Source: Cryptomeria japonica
Lineage: Eukaryota; Streptophyta; Pinopsida; Cupressales; Cupressaceae
Assembly: GCF_030272615.1 (NCBI RefSeq)
Contig: NC_081410.1
Coordinates: 120,098,640-120,162,639, forward strand
Direction: 5' to 3'
Length of the DNA: 64,000 nucleotides
The notes beneath the pieces were generated by a model, which saw nothing but the letters and a program-made list of their open reading frames with translations, had not been told where the DNA came from and did no database searches. The position numbers and the translations under genes were made by a program. Positions 57,806 through 64,000 of this stretch are shown in pieces. Position 1 is the first letter of the stretch. Each line of letters opens with the position of its first letter.

Positions 57806-59168
57806 TATTTGCAACAATGCAACAAACTGAGAGGGGGGGTGAATCAGTCTGGTCTAAAAACTTCTTCAACTTAAACCACAACATATATTTGATAATGAAT
57901 AGTTAATGCATAAAACAACACCACATCAATAAAATGCATAACACCAAGATTTTTGATGTGGAAAACTCGGTTAATGGAAAAACCATGGTGGGAACCTACC
58001 CCCAATGAGATAACACCTTGTTAGGAGTAAGTGAAATATTACAATGGGGAATGCACATGCATTCAGACACACTGCTCAAATTACAAAACTCGGAAGGGCT
58101 ACAACCCTGAGGGAAGGTTCACTACCTTAACAAGAAGTCTTACTAACTTACAAAAGCATTCAAATTATATGTCAAGAATCATTAAATGATGAAATAGCAT
58201 CTCAACATGCCCGAGTACGATTCTGGTTAAGCTCATTGTCTAATCTTCTCTGCAACACACTTCTTCACAAAAATTCTCACAACTTCTCACAATTTCACAC
58301 AGCTTCACTGCTACTGGATGATTATTAAATTAGTCACACATAGCATGATACCTCTCAATGATTATAACATATATTTATACAAGTCATCAACCTATAAAAG
58401 ATAGGTCGGCTCACAACACACTACATATTACAAAAATATAATCACACACGCTACAATAATGCATGCGGACCAAAACAATGTCGGCTAAGACATAGTCTGG
58501 ACATAAACATCCACTTCAAATATGAAAAAACTCCAATAATTATACCTCGATCATCTGCAACATGCTACACCACCACAAATGTCACATAATACGAAGAACA
58601 TCGCCAAATTAAAAAAAATATTTAATAATGAGCACAAAGATCAATGTAGACCACCAATACACATAGCACATGATCTAAGAATATTCACAAGCAATATGAG
58701 TCACACCGCAACAACTCGTATTACAAGAATCATCATCATCTACTTACCAAACCTCAAGATCATCAACATAATTTATTGTCAACCTAAAAGATTAGCTTGT
58801 GGATTTCCAAATCATGAACCAATCAAACTGATGACACACATCAATGTCCAAAACACATCCCACACATCTGCAACCAAATATATTTCAATTTCAGAGCACA
58901 ACATACAGATTCACCAAAACCTACAACACTGGAGAACTGAACAACAAACCTCAATACCAGATCACATAACTCGATCAAATCACTACGCGGACCTCTGAAA
59001 CTATAGTTGAATCAACTAGAGATAAGTATCTTGAAACCCATTAAACCACATCATGTCATCTGTAACATACAGGCTCAACCAACTCAACCAATATGACTGC
59101 AACACATAAATGCATATTGACTTCACATATGTTGACATCAATGACAACATATCAACCAATATGCAACA
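57806..59168 (-). repeat. Element D 5' LTR (right copy)
   Basis: Starts TATTTGCAAC (TG end mutated to TA) and ends TATGCAACA. Palindromic box at 58049-58064, minus-strand TATA box gtataaatat at 58371-58380. It has a small deletion after the box relative to the left copy. Confidence 0.9.
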
Positions 59169-60960
59169 TCTTGTGAGAGTAGCCCTTGATAGTAGGTATT
59201 TGAGGGGGCCAATCTTCACAATGAACTTGGTCTTGTGACTAAGCATGTAGTGGGAAAAGCTTCTTGGTACTGAGAACAACTGTAAGGCATTCTCATTCTA
59301 TGGGAGTGTAGTTAAGCTCATAACCTACTAGTGTGCGATTGATGTAGTAAATAGCATGCTCTTTTCCTCGATCATCAGTTTGTGCAAGCAATACCCCCTG
59401 GGCCACTACGGTAGTTGAAATGTATAGAAGGAGTGGCTGTCTTGGAATAGGAGGTATCAATATTGGAGGAGATGCCAAATATTCTTTAAGTTTGTTGAAG
59501 TCTTTCTGCCATAGTCAATCCAATTGAAATTTGGTGTCTTTTCATAGGGGGTGAGAAAATGGATGGCACTTGTCTACAAGATGTGTTATGAATTGTCAGA
59601 TGGATTGAAGCTTACCTTATAGACTACAGATCTACCTGAGTGTCTTAGGAGGAGGCATTTCCATAATTGCTTTGACCTTTGCTGGGTCGACTTCAATTCT
59701 TCTGCGTGACATAATGAATCCCAATAGTTTTCTAGATGTAACACCGAAGATGCATTTCTTGGGATTGAGCCTTAGCTTGTTCTTTTCTAATCTCTTAATG
59801 GTCCTCCTTAAGATTGTAATGTGGCCAATTTATCATGGAGATCGTGCATATAGTCTTTCATGATGTCATGCAAGAGGTCATGGAAAATGGTAGTCATTAC
59901 TCTTTGATAGGTGGCACCTATATTTTTCAATCCAAATGACATGACCTAGTAGCAAAATGTTCCCCATGGAGTGGTAAAAGTTGTCTTGCGTTGATCTTTA
60001 GTGGCAATTTTGATCTGGTTATAGCCATAGAAACCATCCAATAAAGAAAGAATTCATGTCCATTTGTTAAATCCATGGTGATATCAATATTTAATAAGGA
60101 GAAATCATCCTTAGGGCATGCTTTGTTAAGGTATCTGAAGTCTGTACAAATGCATATGTCCCCGATGGGCTTTCCCATAGGTACATGTTTGAGACCCATT
60201 TTGGATAATTGATGGATCTAATGAAGCCAACATCAAGCATTTCCTGTAACTTCTCTTTGACCAGTAAATTAATTTGGGGTGCATCTTACAAAGATTTTGT
60301 TGGATAGGTTTTGCATTTGGTTTAATGGCAAGGTTGTGTGTCACTAGCTCTAGATCTAAGCTTAGCATGTTCACGTAGGACCAAGCAAAATTTATCTATG
60401 CTTCTTTGAGGAAATTCATAATGTTTTTCTTTTCTTGGACTATAAGAGACTTAGCAACATGGACATTCTGTGGATTATCTTCAATACCCATGTTGATTGA
60501 CTCAATCTCTTCAATCAACATTGATGATCTTTCCTGTAATGGGGGGAACCATGGTAGGTAGGTCAAGGCCCTCATCTTCTAGCACCTGATCTAGATTTTC
60601 ATTAGAAGATATGTCCTTTGTTTTTACTTTTTTCATGTCCAAAGGCACCTTGGTGAGATTTTCAGCAAGGGGCTTTTGATTTTTCTTTTTTCTTTCACTT
60701 TTGTGACTAAGGGAATTGACTTGACTACCGAAGTATGCCTCCCAGTTGAGTTGGATTCCATTCAGTCTTGTAATCTTCAAGGTCTCACATGTTTATTAAT
60801 TCCAAGAGGGTATTAACATTAGCACCAATATCAAAAGTCGGTGGTCCTTTTTAGTCCGAGTCAATGAGTTCAGGGTATACAAGTGGCAGGTCTAAAGGGG
60901 TAGGAGTGACGAGGGTGATTTTGTTCATATAGGGGTCAGTTAGGTATTCAAAAGGCACTT
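59169..60960 (-). pseudogene. G2 pol, proximal part: RT and first RNase H
   Basis: Minus strand toward D: RT residues ICTDFRYLNKACPKDDFSLL (59927-60199), NMLSLDLELVTHNLAIKPNA (60126-60374). The GFSGYNQIK and YVDD regions are in broken frames near 59880-60060. RNase H follows with PRQPLLLYISTTVVAQGVLL, AQTDDRGKEHAIYYINRTLV, GYELNYTPIE (59293-59478), and KFIVKIGPLKYLLSRATLTR up to the D insertion. The order and motifs match element A at 4150-5340. Confidence 0.88.
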
Positions 60961-61380
60961 CCTAAAATTACTCTTCATCAGAGTCATGAATGTTAGAGGG
61001 AGGGTTTTTTGGAGCACCAACAATGGTAACTTTAGGCACTAGGGAGTAATCCAAACTCCTATTGTGTTTGTATGAAGCCGATGAGATGGGTGCTTTTCTT
61101 CGTTGTTCCTTAGGTCCAAGACCATGTCCTTTGTAACCCATCCTTTCTATTATAGTTGCCACCTTAGGATACATTTATTTAGGAATGTATACAAGTGCTT
61201 CATTTTCTTCATTGTATAACCACGAGGTGACATCAACTTCAAGGATTTCTTCATCAAGTGGTCCCCACTATTAAAAAGTGGTTTTCTTACACTACATGGT
61301 AGGTTTCTTTTGAATCTCAATTTCCGTGGGCCTACCATAAGAATTTGGAGAGGGAGGGAGACCTCCCACATAAAATGTGT
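60961..61380 (-). pseudogene. G2 G-patch segment
   Basis: MYPKVATIIERMGYKGHGLG and PKEQRRKAP (60968-61174) carry the glycine-rich G-patch pattern, better preserved than in element A at 2755-2835. The location, between protease and RT, is the same. Confidence 0.75.
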
Positions 61381-61381
61381 T

Positions 61382-62137
61382 CTAAAGAGTGTATTCTCCA
61401 TAGTCATTGTCTACAATCTTGACCTTGATCTCAGGTTGGGTGGAAGTGGATGCGACATTGGAGGTGTTAGATGGTAATGGTGAAATGGGTGTGTTGAGTG
61501 GATAATGGTAGTGATGTTTTCCTTCAAGGATTTTGTAGTATTGGAAGGAATAAGGATCAATTGGGAAAATGCTTTCTCTACATTTGTATGGAAATTTTAT
61601 GCATTGGTGGTAGATGGATGGAACAACTTGAATGGAATGAATCCATGAACAACCAAGGAGAATGTTGTAGAAGAGATCAAGGTCCAAGACTTGACAAGTG
61701 GTTTCAACTATTGCAGGGCCTACCTGAAGAGGCAATGTGATAGTACCTTTGGAGATCCATTTTGCATCATCATAACCCTCTTTTATGATCTTGCTAGATG
61801 TATCAACCAAATCTTCAAACATTCCTAATTGGTTGATCAATTTTTATGTACAAAGGTTTAGGCCAGATCTACCATCTATAATGACTCTCTTTAATTTGTG
61901 TTTATATACAATGGCTTCATTTATATGAAGGGATTTATTATGAGAGGGATCAACAAATGAAGTGTCTTTGGAGGTGAAAACTAGGTGATGCTGTGCAGCG
62001 AGATTACCTATTAGGGCATGGAATTGAGCAACATTTATATTGTCAAGGACACATGAATCTAGAAGAGAATGTTCAAGGATCTCTTTATGGATGGGCAAAT
62101 TCTTGAGAATTTCAATGATGGAAATTTGTGTAGACAT
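61382..62137 (-). pseudogene. G2 protease
   Basis: LKRVIIDGRSGLNLCT (near 61850-61890) is the active-site loop, with Arg at a usually Gly position. GPAIVETTCQVLDLDLFYNI, LLGCSWIHSIQVVPSIYHQC and IKFPYKC (61382-61840) align with element A protease at 2185-2320. A frame gap at 61841-61843 is a stop. Confidence 0.82.
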
Positions 62138-64000
62138 CTTTCCTAGGTGGTAAAGAATGTTTTAGCAATTGGAGGATGACGTGGAAGCTCATTGAAGAGG
62201 AGGATATCCTTGGATAGTTAGTCTCCCTTAGCAAGTGCTGACATTATAATCATTATTTAGAGAGGGAATGGAGGATGAAGCACCTTGGATGACTATCTTA
62301 GCTTGATTAGGTATGTTGGATAGTTGGGTAGGAGGGGCACCTTGAATGGTTACCCTGGGTCTGTGAGATGTTGATGCAAGGTCAGCTCCATGGATAGTAA
62401 TGGTATTGACATGAGTATCAACAAGTTCAATGTGACCTAGCAAGGAGTCAAATCCAGTAATGTTATTGGTATAGTCATAAGGGACTAAATGAGATGATGA
62501 GACTTTATCCTTACCATTCTTGGGGAAGGGGTCTTGATACAACTTAAGCTTATCATTAGAATTGTTAGGCTTAGCAATCTCAACCTCAACATCACCCTTT
62601 TCAATAAGGTCTTGAATGTAGTTCTTGAGTTTCATGCATTTTTGCGTATCATGACCTTGGACACGATGGTACTCACAATATTCATTCTCATTATACCATT
62701 GGGGTTTTAGTTGGTTTGCCTCATATGAACGTCATGGGAAAGATGATAGTGCCAGCCTTAACAAGCTTCTAGAAGACAACCTCAATAGGTTTGGCAAGTG
62801 GGGTATATTTGTGCTAAGGTTGATTATTATAATGGGAAGGTTGGCGAGGAATGGAGATATTGTTATGGGGTTTTGATTGGCTCTGTGAGTTGGATTTATT
62901 ATTGGTGGTGGTAGGCTAGGTTGGGATGGTTGCAGTCTGGACACATTTGGCATCGGTCACTCCATCATTGACAATATTCTTATTCTTAAAAAAATACCTA
63001 GACTTGTCCCTAGATGAGGAAGACCCCTAGGAATCTTTCTAATAAGGCTTTAGGATACCCTGTTCTAGGAGAATTCGCTCTAATTCTAAGCCTTTTTTGG
63101 TGACCATCTCAAAAGTTTAAAGACATTGATATCTCAAGGGACGATATGTTTTAGGGAGAAGATTGCATCGAAACAACTCAATCTGAAATGATTCTGGTAT
63201 GTCCCATGGGAATTTCCCAATAATATGTCACCACCTTTGCAAAAAATTGGCGAAGGTCTCTCCAATACTTTGCTTTGTATTGCATAAATCTATCATAGAG
63301 ACATAATTATCAATGTTGTATTCATAATGTGACATAAAATTTTCTATCGGGTTAGGAAATGACTTGATTGAGCCATGAGGTAAGGCTGAGAACCAAGCAA
63401 GGGTAGATCATTAAGACTCTTGGGAAAAAGTCATCGTAGGTTGACATCACTGTAGGAGACCTCTTGACAAGCAATGTAGAATTCTTGCACATGTTATCTA
63501 GGGTCACCTTTGCCTTTGTATTTTGTCAAATTTAGGCATTTTGAAATCGAGAGGGTATGGATCCACTGAGATGGAAGGATCATAAGGATAAGGAAAAATT
63601 TCCTCATACGTCTATAATTTTTTACAAGTCCCGTCCCTGAGATTTTTAATGAGATCCTTCATGTCCTGGACATCTCTAATATGGTCAGGCTATTGATTTT
63701 GAACTTTAGGAATGTATTGGCTTGAGTTAGACCCTAGGATATATGTGGACATAGCTAGTATACCACCGCTAATATACTGATAGGAGGAAGTGATCGAAGG
63801 GTGCAAGGTGGCAATGGCACTGATGGGAGGCAAGCCAACATTTCTATAGTTGGTGGAATTATGCAGAGGTACAAATGATCTGGGTGGTTTATAAATTGGA
63901 GGATCAAAAGTGCTAGTAGGAACGAAAATTATAGGTGGCAGATTAAGGATGGTGTTGAGCAGAGGTCGATTAGCGAAGTTTCCTTCCATATAAGTGTCAA
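62138..64000 (-). pseudogene. G2 gag, broken, continues past the window
   Basis: Minus strand: 63690-63989 is the Pro/Ser-rich N-terminal part. The capsid segment at about 63050-63660 codes in broken frames LAWFSALPHGSIKSF, SHYEYNIDNYVSMIDLCNTK and ETFANFLQRWWHI, matching element A at 640-830. 62732-62953 and 62228-62635 give the basic C-terminal part with KLKNYIQDLIEKGDVEVEIA, paralleling RLKDLIQDLIDRGEIEIEG of A at 1410-1470. The capsid contains many TAG and TAA stops. Confidence 0.82.

Larger units (their letters stand above)
51911..59168 (-). mobile_element. Element D: Ty1/copia retrotransposon, complete structure
   Basis: 7258 bases, flanked by TCTTG (51906-51910 and 59169-59173). LTRs are 1357 and 1363 bases and clearly diverged (roughly 88-90% in the part compared). 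Minus-strand order: gag, protease, integrase, RT, RNase H. It inserted in the coding sequence of G2 RNase H, splitting SRATLTR from the AKWVM residues. Pol is close to that of element C. Stops and frameshifts occur in all domains. Confidence 0.95.
28740..64000 (-). mobile_element. G2: Tat-like Ty3/gypsy element, split by E, F, D and a SINE, 5' end outside window
   Basis: Read on the minus strand from the right: gag (to about 62640), protease, G-patch, RT, RNase H, [D], rest of RNase H and integrase (to about 49978), CAT-rich spacer, opposite-strand PMD-like ORF in three pieces around [F] and [E], polypurine tract, and 3' LTR holding a SINE. Every domain parallels element A in the same order, but similarity is partial (for example KWVMLLSEFYIEHVGQK against KWVMILSEFDIEYVDRK), so G2 is a relative and not a duplicate. 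About 21 kb of the 35 kb shown is later insertions. Many stops and frameshifts make it non-functional. Confidence 0.9.

Overview
This window is plant nuclear DNA made almost wholly of nested LTR retrotransposons. I see no intact host gene, no rRNA gene and no functional tRNA gene. Several independent Ty3/gypsy and Ty1/copia copies lie inside one another, their LTR pairs differ by roughly 5% to 15% (hand comparison), and every coding frame is broken by stops. This fits a very large, slowly purged seed-plant genome. A conifer or other gymnosperm is plausible, but that is inference from style and no marker gene proves it.

Left block (1-24181). Element A (+, 1 to about 14085, 5' end outside the window) is a Tat-like Ty3/gypsy element. 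It encodes gag, protease, a G-patch segment, RT, RNase H, a second RNase H and integrase, then a long CAT-rich spacer, an antisense ORF with a plant-mobile-domain-like (PMD) region, an AGCGCT repeat array, a polypurine tract and a 3' LTR. A appears to sit inside element B (-, about 14086-19756), a second gypsy element showing only gag, protease, linker and its 5' LTR. B has inserted into the RNase H end of copia element C (-, 19757-24181). The order of events reads C, then B, then A.

Middle (24182-28739). About 4.6 kb of AT-rich DNA in which I recognise nothing.

Right block (28740-64000). A relative of A, here called G2, lies on the minus strand and runs off the window. It is cut by three complete elements with perfect 5-bp target duplications. 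E (32664-39980, GAGAT) and F (40684-47413, GGAGG) lie in its antisense ORF. D (51911-59168, TCTTG) lies in its RNase H region. A tRNA-headed SINE-like retroposon with a 16-bp target duplication sits in its 3' LTR. F and D are ordinary copia elements. E has LTRs, primer site, polypurine tract, a coiled-coil leader protein and CCHC zinc knuckles, but no recognisable protease, integrase, RT or RNase H; a long ORF of unknown function occupies the pol position.

Most interesting points: element E with its unknown ORF; element C, which joins an E-type coiled-coil leader to a D-type copia pol at one junction near 22560; the antisense PMD-like ORF and G-patch kept in two diverged gypsy copies; a duplicated hairpin with two compensatory base-pair changes in A's spacer; and the long SINE with an internal 25-bp repeat. 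Nonsense and catalytic changes are mostly explicable as single C-to-T (or G-to-A) transitions, as expected of methylated, silenced plant repeats.
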